A stretch of 64,000 nt of DNA, from assembly GCF_030315745.1 (NCBI RefSeq), contig NZ_JASXSH010000024.1, forward strand, positions 1-64,000, in the 5' to 3' direction. The notes below the pieces were generated by a model. It worked only from the letters and a program-made list of their open reading frames with translations, was not told where the DNA came from and did no database searches. The position numbers were made by a program, and so were the translations under genes. This DNA comes from Gordonia heveisoli (GTDB lineage Bacteria > Actinomycetota > Actinomycetes > Mycobacteriales > Mycobacteriaceae). How positions within the stretch are numbered: position 1 is the stretch's first letter; each line of letters opens with the position of its first letter. Below are positions 36,439 through 44,613 of this stretch, piece by piece.

Positions 36439-37005
36439 ATGGCCAAGAGTGCGAAGCGGCGTCCGCAAGGCGCCTCGTCCCCGCGCGTCGGCTCGTCGAA
36501 GAACACCGCACCCCAGAACACCGCACCGACGGGATCGGATCCGGAATCGTCGGCGGAGCCGGGCGCACCACGTGACTGGAAGGCGGCCTGGCCGTTCCTG
36601 GCGGCGGTCGTCGTCATCGTGCTGGCCGTCGGCGGATTGGGCATCTCCTATCTGATGCGGCCGCCGGAGGAACGGGTCAGCGAGGACGCCAAAGTGCAGT
36701 GGGCCATCAACGGCCAGTACACCGCGCGCAACGGACCGGACTACGCGTCGTACCGCGAACACACCTGCGCCAAGGACCTGGCGGACCCCGAATTCGTGAC
36801 CGAAGCGGCCTTCGTGGCCGACAACCAGCGGTCGCTGGACACCAACGGGCCGATCCAGATCCCGGAGATCACCGACCTGGTGGTGACCGGTGATCGTGCC
36901 ACCGCAGACGTACATTGGCATTTCAAGAACAGCTCGGACAACACCCAGATCGTGCCGACGATCGTGGTCCGGGAGGACGGCGACTGGAAGGTGTGCACGT
37001 CGTGA
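36439..37005 (+). CDS. single-pass membrane protein with Rv0361-like external domain
   Basis: 188 residues from ATG 36439. A 45-residue basic/Pro/Thr-rich cytosolic start is followed by one helix (about 50-72) and an external domain of about 110 residues, ending 'REDGDWKVCTS' with the same Cys-spaced end as the large acidic protein at 17734-19800 (MKTDGTWKVCTPKQ). It is therefore a short paralogue of that fold. Its stop overlaps the rhodanese start by 4 nt. Function unknown; the fold resembles NTF2-like stress or transport proteins. Confidence 0.78.
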   Translation: MAKSAKRRPQGASSPRVGSSKNTAPQNTAPTGSDPESSAEPGAPRDWKAAWPFLAAVVVIVLAVGGLGISYLMRPPEERVSEDAKVQWAINGQYTARNGPDYASYREHTCAKDLADPEFVTEAAFVADNQRSLDTNGPIQIPEITDLVVTGDRATADVHWHFKNSSDNTQIVPTIVVREDGDWKVCTS

Positions 37006-37415
37006 CTTACGCGGGAGATCTGACACCACGTCAAGCGTGGGAGAAGCTGGAGAACGATCCGGCCGTGGTCCTCGTGGACTGTCGTACCCAGGCGGAGTGG
37101 TCTTTCGTCGGAGTGCCCGATCTGGAGGTGCTGGGCAAGCGGACGATCTTCGTCGAGTGGACGACGTTCCCGTCGGGCCAGCCGAACGCCGCCTTCGTCG
37201 ACCAATTGCGCGAGGCGGGCATCACCGACGACAACGAGGTCGTGTTCATCTGCCGGTCGGGCCATCGTTCGATCGGTGCGGCGCAGGCGGCCACCGCCGA
37301 CGGGGTGCGCGCGGCCTACAACGTCCTCGACGGATTCGAAGGTGCGCTCGACGAGAACGACCACCGAGGGCGCACCGGATGGCGTGCCGAGAATCTGCCG
37401 TGGCGTCAGTCCTGA
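37002..37415 (+). CDS. rhodanese-domain protein (Rv0390-like)
   Basis: 137 residues from GTG 37002, coupled to the previous gene. The active-site loop is 'FICRSGHRSIGAA' with the catalytic Cys, and the substrate pocket lies after it. Rhodaneses move sulfane sulfur. In mycobacteria Rv0390 sits between purT and metZ; the position next to metZ suggests a sulfur-supply role. It ends 111 nt before the metZ start. Confidence 0.87.
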   Translation: MTYAGDLTPRQAWEKLENDPAVVLVDCRTQAEWSFVGVPDLEVLGKRTIFVEWTTFPSGQPNAAFVDQLREAGITDDNEVVFICRSGHRSIGAAQAATADGVRAAYNVLDGFEGALDENDHRGRTGWRAENLPWRQS

Positions 37416-37486
37416 TGAGTGTGGTCCCGGTGAGCTTGATGGTCATGAATCATGTCGAATCCCGCGCGGACATCCTGCGCGCGGCT

Positions 37487-37526
37487 GTGAGCGGTTGGGG
37501 AGTTCTGTGAGTGGTTGGGGAGTTCT
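37487..37526 (+). repeat. 20-bp tandem duplication carrying the metZ ribosome binding site
   Basis: GTGAGCGGTTGGGGAGTTCT (37487-37506) and GTGAGTGGTTGGGGAGTTCT (37507-37526) differ at one base and are followed by GTGAGT, the true metZ start. Each unit carries a GGGGAG ribosome binding site and a GTG, but since 20 is not a multiple of three the GTGs fall in different frames. Confidence 0.75.
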
Positions 37527-38726
37527 GTGAGTGATCGGCTGCCGGACGACGTCTCGGCGCAGACCTTGGCGGTGCGCGGTGGTTTGGCGCGTTCGGGATT
37601 CTTCGAAACCTCCGAGGCGATGTATCTGACCAGCGGTTACGTCTACGACTCGGCGGAAGCCGCCGAACGTGCGTTCACCGGTGAGGACGAGCGCTTCGTC
37701 TACTCCCGCTACGGCAACCCGACGGTCGCCATGTTCCAGGAGCGGCTGCGGCTGCTCGACGGTGCCGAGGCATGTTTCGCCACCGCCAGCGGAATGGCCG
37801 CAGTATTCGTGGCGCTCGGCGCACTCCTCAAGGCCGGTGACCGGCTGGTCGCCGCGCGCAGCCTGTTCGGCTCCTGCTTCGTGGTCTGCAACGAGATCCT
37901 GCCCCGCTGGGGCGTCGAGACCGTCTTCGTCGACGGCGAGGACCTCGATCAGTGGGAAGAGGCGCTGTCCACACCCACCACCGCCGTGTTTTTCGAAACC
38001 CCGTCGAATCCGATGCAGGTGCTCGTCGACGTCGCCAAGGTGACCGAACTCGCCCACGCGGCCGGCGCGAAGGTGGTGCTCGATAACGTCTTCGCGACGC
38101 CGCTGCTGCAGCGCGGGATGGACCTCGGTGCGGACGTCATCGTCTACTCGGCGACCAAACACATCGACGGCCAGGGCCGCGTGATGGGTGGTGCGGTTCT
38201 CGGCAGCAAGGAGTACATCGAGGGGCCGGTGCAGCAACTGATGCGGCACACCGGTCCGGCGATGAGCCCATTCAATGCGTGGACCCTGGTCAAGGGGCTG
38301 GAGACGATGCAGCTGCGGCTCGACGCGTCGGTGTCGTCGGCGTTGCGGATCGCGGAGTTCCTGGAGGCCGACCCGCGCGTGCGGTGGGTGAAGTACCCGT
38401 TCCTGACCTCACATCCGCAGTACGAACTGGCACGCAGCCAGATGTCCGGTGGCGGCACCGTGGTCACCTTCGAACTCAACGATCGGGCAGGCATCGACGG
38501 CAAGGCGCGCGCCTTCGAGGTACTCAACGGCCTGCGGGTCATCGACATCTCCAACAACCTCGGCGACTCGAAGTCGCTGATCACCCATCCGGCGACCACC
38601 ACCCACCGTGCGATGGGGCCGGACGGCCGCGCCGCGATCGGGCTCACCGACGCCGCGGTTCGCCTGTCGGTCGGGCTGGAAGGCATCGACGACCTGCTCA
38701 CCGACCTCGATCGCGCGCTCGGCTGA
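37527..38726 (+). CDS. metZ: O-succinylhomoserine sulfhydrylase
   Basis: 399 residues from GTG 37527 (SDRLPDDVSAQTLAVRGG), with GGGGAG 4 nt upstream. PLP-dependent Cys/Met metabolism fold: 'YSRYGNPTV', PLP phosphate loop 'ATASGMAA', and the Schiff-base Lys in 'YSATKHIDGQG'. It makes homocysteine directly from O-succinyl- or O-acetylhomoserine and sulfide. Position after the rhodanese equals M. tuberculosis Rv0390-Rv0391. The upstream duplication may affect translation. Confidence 0.93.
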   Translation: MSDRLPDDVSAQTLAVRGGLARSGFFETSEAMYLTSGYVYDSAEAAERAFTGEDERFVYSRYGNPTVAMFQERLRLLDGAEACFATASGMAAVFVALGALLKAGDRLVAARSLFGSCFVVCNEILPRWGVETVFVDGEDLDQWEEALSTPTTAVFFETPSNPMQVLVDVAKVTELAHAAGAKVVLDNVFATPLLQRGMDLGADVIVYSATKHIDGQGRVMGGAVLGSKEYIEGPVQQLMRHTGPAMSPFNAWTLVKGLETMQLRLDASVSSALRIAEFLEADPRVRWVKYPFLTSHPQYELARSQMSGGGTVVTFELNDRAGIDGKARAFEVLNGLRVIDISNNLGDSKSLITHPATTTHRAMGPDGRAAIGLTDAAVRLSVGLEGIDDLLTDLDRALG

Positions 38727-38734
38727 ACCCGAAC

Positions 38735-38799
38735 GTCGGGCCCCGACTGTCAGATGATTCGTCGGGCCCCGACTGTCAGATGATCCGTCGGGCCCCGAC
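38735..38799. repeat. 26-bp tandem repeat covering the kinase stop codon
   Basis: The palindrome GTCGGGCCCCGAC occurs at 38735-38747, 38761-38773 and 38787-38799, exactly 26 bp apart, with near-identical spacers. The kinase stop codon (38776-38778) lies in the second spacer and the same TCA occurs again in the first one. The palindromes could act as a bidirectional terminator for metZ and the kinase gene. Confidence 0.7.
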
Positions 38800-41226
38800 A
38801 TAGACCTTGCCGCCGACGGTGACGACATCGGCCACCTCATCGGCCAGCGGCATCGTCCATAGCGGTGCGGCCGCCGACGGTCCGAGGGCGGCGAGGGTCG
38901 CATTGCCGTCCTTCTCGTCGGCGACGAGGATCCGAAAACCGTCGGTCGCGATGATGCGCAGATGCGGTCCGTAATCGTCACCGGCGTCGAAGCCGCCCGT
39001 ATACGCGTTCGCGACCGCGTTGTACGGGTTGCCGGCATCCCGCGACGACGCCATCAGCGCGGTGCCGGTGGCACTCACCCCGACCGGCTGCGCGGCATCC
39101 CCGTTGAGTCCGCGCACCCACAGCACGGCACCGGTCCGCGGATTCATCGTCGCCACCTCGACGCGCGGGATGGTCTCCGACAGTGGCGGTGCCTGCCGGT
39201 ACAGCAGGGGCACGCTCGGCGCGACCGGCTGATCGTCGCCGAGGCGAGCCGGATGCCAACCCGCCGGGAGCTCTGCGGTGCGGGTGCCGTCGTCGAGGTA
39301 GAAGGCCGAGTCGCCGACGACGAATCCGCCGACAAAGGGCAACCAGCGGGTCGGTGCGAACGGATTGTCGCGGCCGATGCTCACCACGACCTTGCCGTCG
39401 ACGTCCCGGCGGAAGTCGGTGCCGTCTCGGGTGAGCGGGTCGTCGGTGCGGGCGACGCTGATCGGCGTCACGCCCGCACCGGCCACCAGATCGGCCGAAC
39501 CGGCGCTCGAGACGGACAGCCACGGGGTGGCCCGCCAGCGTTCGGTGCCGCGTGCGTCGAGACTGACGACGACGGTCTGCGATGACTTCGCAGGCATGAT
39601 CGCCTCGGCCCAGAAGCCGTCCGAGGCGGGCGTGATGTTGTGTCCGGCGAACTTGCCGGTGCGTTCGGCGCGTTCGAGGTCGACGAAGACGATGCCGGTG
39701 CCGGGCAGTTCGCAGGCGGCAAACGCGCCGGTGCGATCGCTCGCGCATCGGGTCACGGTGCCGTTGCGGTTCTGGGTGAGCACCACCGAACGGATGGTCC
39801 GTCCATCGGCCGCGCCGAGGATGTCGAGGATGACGTCGCGGCCACTCACCCGTGCGGCGAAGGCATACCGCGCGTTACCGCCGACGATCGGATTGTTGTC
39901 GGTGTACGAGCCGCGTGGCGCGGTATATGTCCAGAGCGGTTGTGCCGGTTTGGTTTCCAACGACGAGACGAGCAGCGTCGTCGGGGTGCGAGGCAAGCCG
40001 GCACCCGGATCGGCGGGAGCGCCGCCCGCGGTCTCGTCGTCGCCGCCGGTGACGAGTACGACGGTGGTCACCACGATCACGATCACCGCGATGATCGCGG
40101 CGATGATCAACACCCGACGACGATCGGCGAACGGGGCCCGCCAGTCATAGGTGATACGCGGCTCCGGCGCGCGGCCCCGCGGGGCGCCCGCCATACCGCC
40201 GGTTGCGCCCCGCCCGGAGCCACCGGCGGCCGGGAACGGCGGCGAGGTGGGATTGATCGGACCACTGCGCTGAATCGGACCACTGCGCTGAATCGGACCA
40301 CTGGCCTGAATCGGACCACTGGCCTGCATCGGTCGGCCGCTCGGGATCGGTCCGGTGCCGCGTGGGGCCGCCGGGGCCCGGCGCGCGCCGGTGGTGACCG
40401 GCGGCCGGGACAGCGCGGCGTCGAGCGCGGCGGCGAAGGCGGTGCTGCTCGGGTAACGCCCGGCCGGATCCTTCGTGGTGGCCCGAGCGAGAACGGTATC
40501 CACCTCGGGGGACAGATCGGGGCGGCGCGCGCGGACGCTGGGCAGCGGGTCGTGCAGATGGGCGGTGATCGCGGCGACACCTGTCTGCGGGTGGAACGGG
40601 GGGCGGCCGGTGAGCATCGCGAACGCGGTACAGGCCAGCGAGTACTGGTCCGAGCGTGCGTCGAGGTCCAAGCCGCGCAACTGTTCCGGGGAGGCGTAGT
40701 CGAGGGTGCCGATCGCGGTTCCGTTGGCGGTGAGGCCGGTGTCCTCGGTTCCGGTCCGGGCGATACCGAAGTCGGTGAGCAGGATGTGGCCGTCGTTGGA
40801 CAGCAGGATGTTGGCGGGTTTGACGTCGCGGTGGACCAGCCCGACGCGTCCGGCGTAGTCGAGTGCGTCGGCGATCGTGGTGATGATCTTCGCGGTACTC
40901 GACCCGGCCAGTGGCCCGTTGTCGCGCAATGTCACCGAGACGTCGGTGCCGTCGACCAGTGCCAGTGCGATCCACAGGTGACCGTCTTCTTCGCCGCGGT
41001 CGTAGACGGCGACGATCGCGGGGTGGGTCAGCGATGCCGCGAGGTCGGCCTCGCGCTCGAAACGCTTGCGGAAGGTCTCGTCGTTCGCATATTGCGCGGA
41101 GAGCACCTTGAGGGCTTCGGAGCGGGGCAGCCGCGGATGGCGGGCGGCGTAGACCTCACCCATGCCACCGACGCCGAGCAGGCGTTCGATGGTGTATCCG
41201 GCGAATGCCGAACCCGCTTCCAGCAC
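38776..41226 (-). CDS. receptor Ser/Thr protein kinase with beta-propeller sensor
   Basis: 816 residues from GTG 41226, 6 nt after AAGGGGGAA, which decides the start. Kinase domain (about 10-275): glycine loop 'GVGGMGEVY', Lys40, catalytic 'HRDVKPAN' (Asp134), 'DFG' (Asp152). A disordered juxtamembrane part holds four six-residue repeats (GPIQxS). One membrane helix (about 385-410) leads to an extracytoplasmic region of 400 residues with PQQ-propeller-like blades ('GAVLWVRGL', 'GTERWRATP', 'PLWTMPL'). It should sense an external ligand and signal inside, like PknD/AfsK-type kinases. No partner gene is adjacent. Confidence 0.9.
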   Translation of the reverse strand: MLEAGSAFAGYTIERLLGVGGMGEVYAARHPRLPRSEALKVLSAQYANDETFRKRFEREADLAASLTHPAIVAVYDRGEEDGHLWIALALVDGTDVSVTLRDNGPLAGSSTAKIITTIADALDYAGRVGLVHRDVKPANILLSNDGHILLTDFGIARTGTEDTGLTANGTAIGTLDYASPEQLRGLDLDARSDQYSLACTAFAMLTGRPPFHPQTGVAAITAHLHDPLPSVRARRPDLSPEVDTVLARATTKDPAGRYPSSTAFAAALDAALSRPPVTTGARRAPAAPRGTGPIPSGRPMQASGPIQASGPIQRSGPIQRSGPINPTSPPFPAAGGSGRGATGGMAGAPRGRAPEPRITYDWRAPFADRRRVLIIAAIIAVIVIVVTTVVLVTGGDDETAGGAPADPGAGLPRTPTTLLVSSLETKPAQPLWTYTAPRGSYTDNNPIVGGNARYAFAARVSGRDVILDILGAADGRTIRSVVLTQNRNGTVTRCASDRTGAFAACELPGTGIVFVDLERAERTGKFAGHNITPASDGFWAEAIMPAKSSQTVVVSLDARGTERWRATPWLSVSSAGSADLVAGAGVTPISVARTDDPLTRDGTDFRRDVDGKVVVSIGRDNPFAPTRWLPFVGGFVVGDSAFYLDDGTRTAELPAGWHPARLGDDQPVAPSVPLLYRQAPPLSETIPRVEVATMNPRTGAVLWVRGLNGDAAQPVGVSATGTALMASSRDAGNPYNAVANAYTGGFDAGDDYGPHLRIIATDGFRILVADEKDGNATLAALGPSAAAPLWTMPLADEVADVVTVGGKVYVGARRII
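40257..40328. repeat. 18-bp in-frame tandem repeat in the kinase gene
   Basis: Four copies of an 18-bp unit (TCGGACCACTGCGCTGAA and close variants) encode the six-residue repeats GPIQRS/GPIQAS of the kinase juxtamembrane segment. Copies 1 and 2 are identical, copies 3 and 4 nearly so. Confidence 0.75.
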
Positions 41227-41366
41227 GTCAGATTCCCCCTTGTAAGTCCGGGTCAATCTACCTGAGCGCGACGGCGGTCACCGTGTCGACCGTCGACTGG
41301 TGTCGGTCGATCATCCGGCGCGGGCACGGACGCGCCCGAACCGCGATTCCGGGAGGCGTGGTCGGG

Positions 41367-42509
41367 TCAGTCCAGACTGTCGACGCCGAGCGCGTTGAGG
41401 ACGGTACGCAGCTTCACCGACGTCTCGTCGACCTCGGCCTGTGGGTCCGAGTCGGCGACGATGCCACCGCCGGCCCAGGTGCGCAGATGATGTCCGTCGG
41501 CGGCGAGTTCCAGGCACCGGATGGTCACCATCCACTCACCGTCGCCGTTGCCGTCGCACCAGCCGACGGCGCCCGCGTAGAAGCCGCGGTCACCCTCCAC
41601 CTCGGCGATGATCTCGGCTGCGGCCTCGGTGGGGCTACCGCAGACGGCGGGGGTTGGACCGAGTAGTAGCGCGAGGTCGAGGGCGGTCATCTTCGGGTCG
41701 CACAACCGGGCCTTGATGGGGGTGGCCAGATGCCAGACCTCACCGGTGGCGAGGACCTCCGGTTCGGCCGGGACTTCGACGTCGTCGCAGATGCGGGTCA
41801 GCCGTTCGGTCAGGAAGTCGATGACGAAGGCGTGTTCGGCGTGGTCCTTTGCCGATCCGCGTAGGGCTTCGGCGGTGGCCCGGTCGACATCCGGATCGGT
41901 CGAGCGGGGGGCGGAGCCCGCATACGGTCGGCAGGTGACCTCGTCGCCCTGCTTGCGCAGGAGCAGTTCTGGGCTCGCACCCAGGAGCCACGACCCCGAG
42001 CCGGTGACCGCGCCGAGATTCACTGCGAAGGCATTGCGTTCGGAGTTGCCGCCGGCCAGTGATTCGACGAGATGGGCGGGGGAGACCGCGGGTTCGACGG
42101 TGAGGTCGACGCGTCGTGCGAGGACGACTTTGTCCACCTCGCCGCCGCGGATGCGTTCGATGGTGTGCCCCACCCGGCTGCGATGTTCGGTGACATCGGG
42201 GACGAGGGCGGCCGCGGTGACGGTGTGGGTGCGTGGCGCTTCGCCGTCGATCGGCAACTGCGACACCGACATTGCGGTCGGTGCCACGAGTGCGGCGGTG
42301 CTCTCGGCGTCGAAGCCGATGGCGCCGGTCAGGCCGGCGACCCGTCCGCCGCGCAGTGCGGCCGCGGCGGCGTGGACATCGGTGAAGATCTGTTCGACGC
42401 CGCGCGCACGGACCGTGCCGTGCGGGCGGGAGAGGACGAAGACGTCGTCGAGCGGTTCGGCGTCGTGGACTACCGGATCGGCGGATGCAGACGTGGTCAC
42501 GCCCGCCAC
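41367..42509 (-). CDS. isochorismate synthase
   Basis: 380 residues from GTG 42509 (GTG 42500 is an alternative). Chorismate-binding core: 'GEVDKVVLARRVDL', 'RPYAGSAPRSTDPDVD', 'HAEHAFVIDFL', 'HLATPIKARL' and the C-terminal 'GDRGFYAGAVGWCDGNGDGEW' motif with Gly/Glu ligands for Mg2+. Isochorismate feeds either menaquinone or salicylate/2,3-dihydroxybenzoate siderophores. An iron-box-like sequence at the promoter argues for the siderophore route; no other siderophore gene is in the window. Confidence 0.87.
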   Translation of the reverse strand: MAGVTTSASADPVVHDAEPLDDVFVLSRPHGTVRARGVEQIFTDVHAAAAALRGGRVAGLTGAIGFDAESTAALVAPTAMSVSQLPIDGEAPRTHTVTAAALVPDVTEHRSRVGHTIERIRGGEVDKVVLARRVDLTVEPAVSPAHLVESLAGGNSERNAFAVNLGAVTGSGSWLLGASPELLLRKQGDEVTCRPYAGSAPRSTDPDVDRATAEALRGSAKDHAEHAFVIDFLTERLTRICDDVEVPAEPEVLATGEVWHLATPIKARLCDPKMTALDLALLLGPTPAVCGSPTEAAAEIIAEVEGDRGFYAGAVGWCDGNGDGEWMVTIRCLELAADGHHLRTWAGGGIVADSDPQAEVDETSVKLRTVLNALGVDSLD

Positions 42510-42512
42510 GCT

Positions 42513-42531
42513 ACAGGTAAGTGTGCCCTAA
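42513..42531 (-). promoter_or_regulatory. candidate iron box (IdeR/DmdR) of the isochorismate synthase gene
   Basis: On the minus strand the 19 bases read TTAGGGCACACTTACCTGT. They match 12 of 19 positions of the actinobacterial IdeR/DmdR consensus (TTAGGTTAGGCTAACCTAA), including the outer TTAGG and ACCT half-sites. The site begins 4 nt upstream of the chosen start codon, a typical place for repression. Confidence 0.5.
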
Positions 42532-42590
42532 GTTGCAATCACCTTGAATCTAAATTGACCGGTCCGGGTGGGATCGGCGAATCTGATTGC

Positions 42591-42705
42591 GGGTCATGAG
42601 TGCCAGTGACAAGCCCCGGCTCGCTGGTCGGCAACCCTCCTCCGCGGTGGGGTGCTCCGGGTGACGACCCGGCCGTGTTCGAGGTGAACACGGCAAGCGC
42701 GGATT
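42591..42705 (+). ncRNA. SAM-IV riboswitch
   Basis: The segment matches the well-known actinobacterial SAM-IV aptamer in order: GGGTCATGAGTGCCAG, then CAAGCCCCGGCTCGCTGG, CGGCAACCCTCC, CGCGGTGGGGTGCTCCGGGT (these pair as P2-P4), then GACGACCC closing P1, and CGGCAAGCGCGG at the 3' end for the pseudoknot. It binds S-adenosylmethionine and normally shuts off downstream sulfur-metabolism genes. The AGGAG of the next gene lies 4 nt after the aptamer, so control of translation is likely. Confidence 0.9.
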
Positions 42706-42721
42706 CCTCAGGAGCCTTGTC

Positions 42722-44041
42722 ATGACCGCTGTCCTCAGTGCACCCGTTTCCGGTGCCGCAACCACCCCTCGACCGATCGACGCCGATAGTGGTGTCGCCG
42801 ACTGCCCGGCACTCGCCGAGGTCGTCGGCGCCGATGTGCAGGTCCCGATCGCCTCGTCCGCCCCAGAGGGCATCCGGGCCAAGCACATCCGGTACGCCAA
42901 CCTCGACTACGCCGCGAGCGCTCCCGCGCTGAGCCGCGTCGCCGCCGAGGTCACCACCGCCCTCGGTGACTACGCCAGCGTCCATCGCGGAGCCGGTCAT
43001 CTGTCGCAGGTGACCACCGCCCGCTATGAGGCGGCCCGCGACACCGTGCGGGGATTCGTGCGCGGCCGGACCACCGACACGGTGGTCTTCACCCGAAACA
43101 CCACCGACGCCATCAATCTCGCCGCCCACATCACCCCCGGCGACGTCGTCGTCCTCGACATCGAGCATCACGCGAATCTGCTGCCCTGGTGCACGCCGGT
43201 CGACGGCCGGTCGCGGGTGCGGATCGTCACCGCCGAGGCGACCATCGCCGACACCCTGATCGCCCTCGACGCCGAACTCGCCGCAGCGCCGACCGCACTG
43301 CTCGCGGTGACCGCGGCGTCGAATGTCACCGGCGAGGTCCTGCCGATCGGGCGGCTCGCCGCGCTCGCGCATCGGCACGGCGCGCGCATCCTCGTCGACG
43401 CGGCCCAGTTGGTGGCGCACCGGCCGGTGTCGATCGTCAGCCACGGCATCGACTACCTCGCCTTCTCCGGACACAAGACCTACGCGCCGTTCGGATCTGG
43501 CGTGCTGATCGGCCGGCCGGACTGGTTCGATGCGGCGTCGCCGTATCTTGCCGGCGGGGGCGCGAGCCTCGACGTCGAGCTCGACGCGTCGACCATATGG
43601 CACACCGGAGCGGCGCGGCATGAGGCCGGATCGCCGAATGTGTTGGGCGCCATCTCGATCGCCGCCGCCTGCACAGCTCTGACCGATATCGGTGCGGAAT
43701 CGATCGGGCTGCATGAGGAGGCGCTGCGCGCCCGACTCGACGCCGGGCTGGCCGCCATCGACGGCGTGGCGCCGCTACGCATCTTCGACGACGCCGCCGA
43801 CCGGGTCGGCATCGCCGGGTTCACCGTCGAGGGCTGTACACCGCGCGAGGTCGCCGAGTATCTTAGCGACCGGCACGGGATCGGCGTCCGGGACGGAAAG
43901 TTCTGTGCCCACCCGGTTCTCAAACGACTCGGTCATCCCGAGGGCGCGGTTCGCGCCAGCTTCGGGGCCGGAACCCGTACCTCCGACATCGATCGCCTGC
44001 TCGTCGCACTCACCGAATTCACGAAAGGACGTCGTCGATGA
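42722..44041 (+). CDS. class V aminotransferase-fold PLP enzyme, cysteine desulfurase-like
   Basis: 439 residues from ATG 42722. The first 50 residues are an extra tail. PLP Lys lies in 'AFSGHKTYAPFG'; the mobile-loop Cys is in 'GVRDGKFCAHPVL', as in SufS-type desulfurases; 'SVHRGAGHLSQ' is the family start motif. It is the first gene after the SAM-IV riboswitch, so expression should drop when SAM is plentiful; this fits a role in cysteine/methionine sulfur handling rather than general Fe-S assembly. It overlaps the next gene by 4 nt. Confidence 0.85.
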   Translation: MTAVLSAPVSGAATTPRPIDADSGVADCPALAEVVGADVQVPIASSAPEGIRAKHIRYANLDYAASAPALSRVAAEVTTALGDYASVHRGAGHLSQVTTARYEAARDTVRGFVRGRTTDTVVFTRNTTDAINLAAHITPGDVVVLDIEHHANLLPWCTPVDGRSRVRIVTAEATIADTLIALDAELAAAPTALLAVTAASNVTGEVLPIGRLAALAHRHGARILVDAAQLVAHRPVSIVSHGIDYLAFSGHKTYAPFGSGVLIGRPDWFDAASPYLAGGGASLDVELDASTIWHTGAARHEAGSPNVLGAISIAAACTALTDIGAESIGLHEEALRARLDAGLAAIDGVAPLRIFDDAADRVGIAGFTVEGCTPREVAEYLSDRHGIGVRDGKFCAHPVLKRLGHPEGAVRASFGAGTRTSDIDRLLVALTEFTKGRRR

Positions 44042-44538
44042 CCGTCACCCTGCATCCCAGCTCCCACGGTGCCCCCGGCTATCCCGGCTATCCCGGCGCG
44101 ACCGTGAGCATCGGCCGTCCGGCGCTGCGCGTCGGCGTCGCCGGTGATGACACCGCAGCCTCGCTGCCCATCGTCGTGCGCCGCGAACTGCTACGCGACG
44201 CACAGCGTGCCCGGTCGCTGCTGCGCGCCGGATCCCATGACCCGGCCAACTATTCGGTCGCGCTGGAGATCGAGGTCGCCATCGCCCCGAATCCCGCGTC
44301 GGCCCGCGCGGCGGTCGCCTACGCCGATGCGATCGCCGATGCCGCCGGAACCGATCGCCCCGAGACCATCCGCTACATCGGGACGTCGCATGGTCTGGTC
44401 ACGCTGATCCGCGACGTCTACGCCGCCGAGGTGGCCGACGCGGTCATCCTGGTCCCGATCGACGGTTCGGCCACCGCGGGCCGCATCCGCGAACAGGTGT
44501 TGCCCGCCTTCGGGGACTCGGCCCGTCGGGTCGCCTGA
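44038..44538 (+). CDS. luciferase-like monooxygenase C-terminal-half protein
   Basis: 166 residues from ATG 44038 (coupled to the previous gene). Residues about 75-160 read 'VAIAPNPASARAAVAYADAI', then 'RYIGTSHGLVTLIRDVYAAEVADAVILVPIDG', the pattern of the last quarter of flavin-dependent luciferase-like monooxygenases (IGTPeqVad... followed by a barrel strand). The N-terminal flavin-binding barrel is missing, so it is either a remnant or a stand-alone accessory. It is under the same SAM-IV control. The family call is from motif resemblance only. Confidence 0.5.
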   Translation: MTVTLHPSSHGAPGYPGYPGATVSIGRPALRVGVAGDDTAASLPIVVRRELLRDAQRARSLLRAGSHDPANYSVALEIEVAIAPNPASARAAVAYADAIADAAGTDRPETIRYIGTSHGLVTLIRDVYAAEVADAVILVPIDGSATAGRIREQVLPAFGDSARRVA

Positions 44539-44584
44539 CAGCAACGCCCACCTGACAGCAACGCCCACCTGACAGCAACGCCCA
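44534..44584. repeat. 17-bp tandem repeat, three perfect copies, starting in a stop codon
   Basis: CCTGACAGCAACGCCCA at 44534-44550, 44551-44567 and 44568-44584. The first copy contains the TGA stop of the riboswitch operon's second gene. The DNA copies are identical, so recent duplication is likely. Confidence 0.8.
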
Positions 44585-44613
44585 ACGCACAAGTAGGAAG
44601 AACCCGCCGCGCC

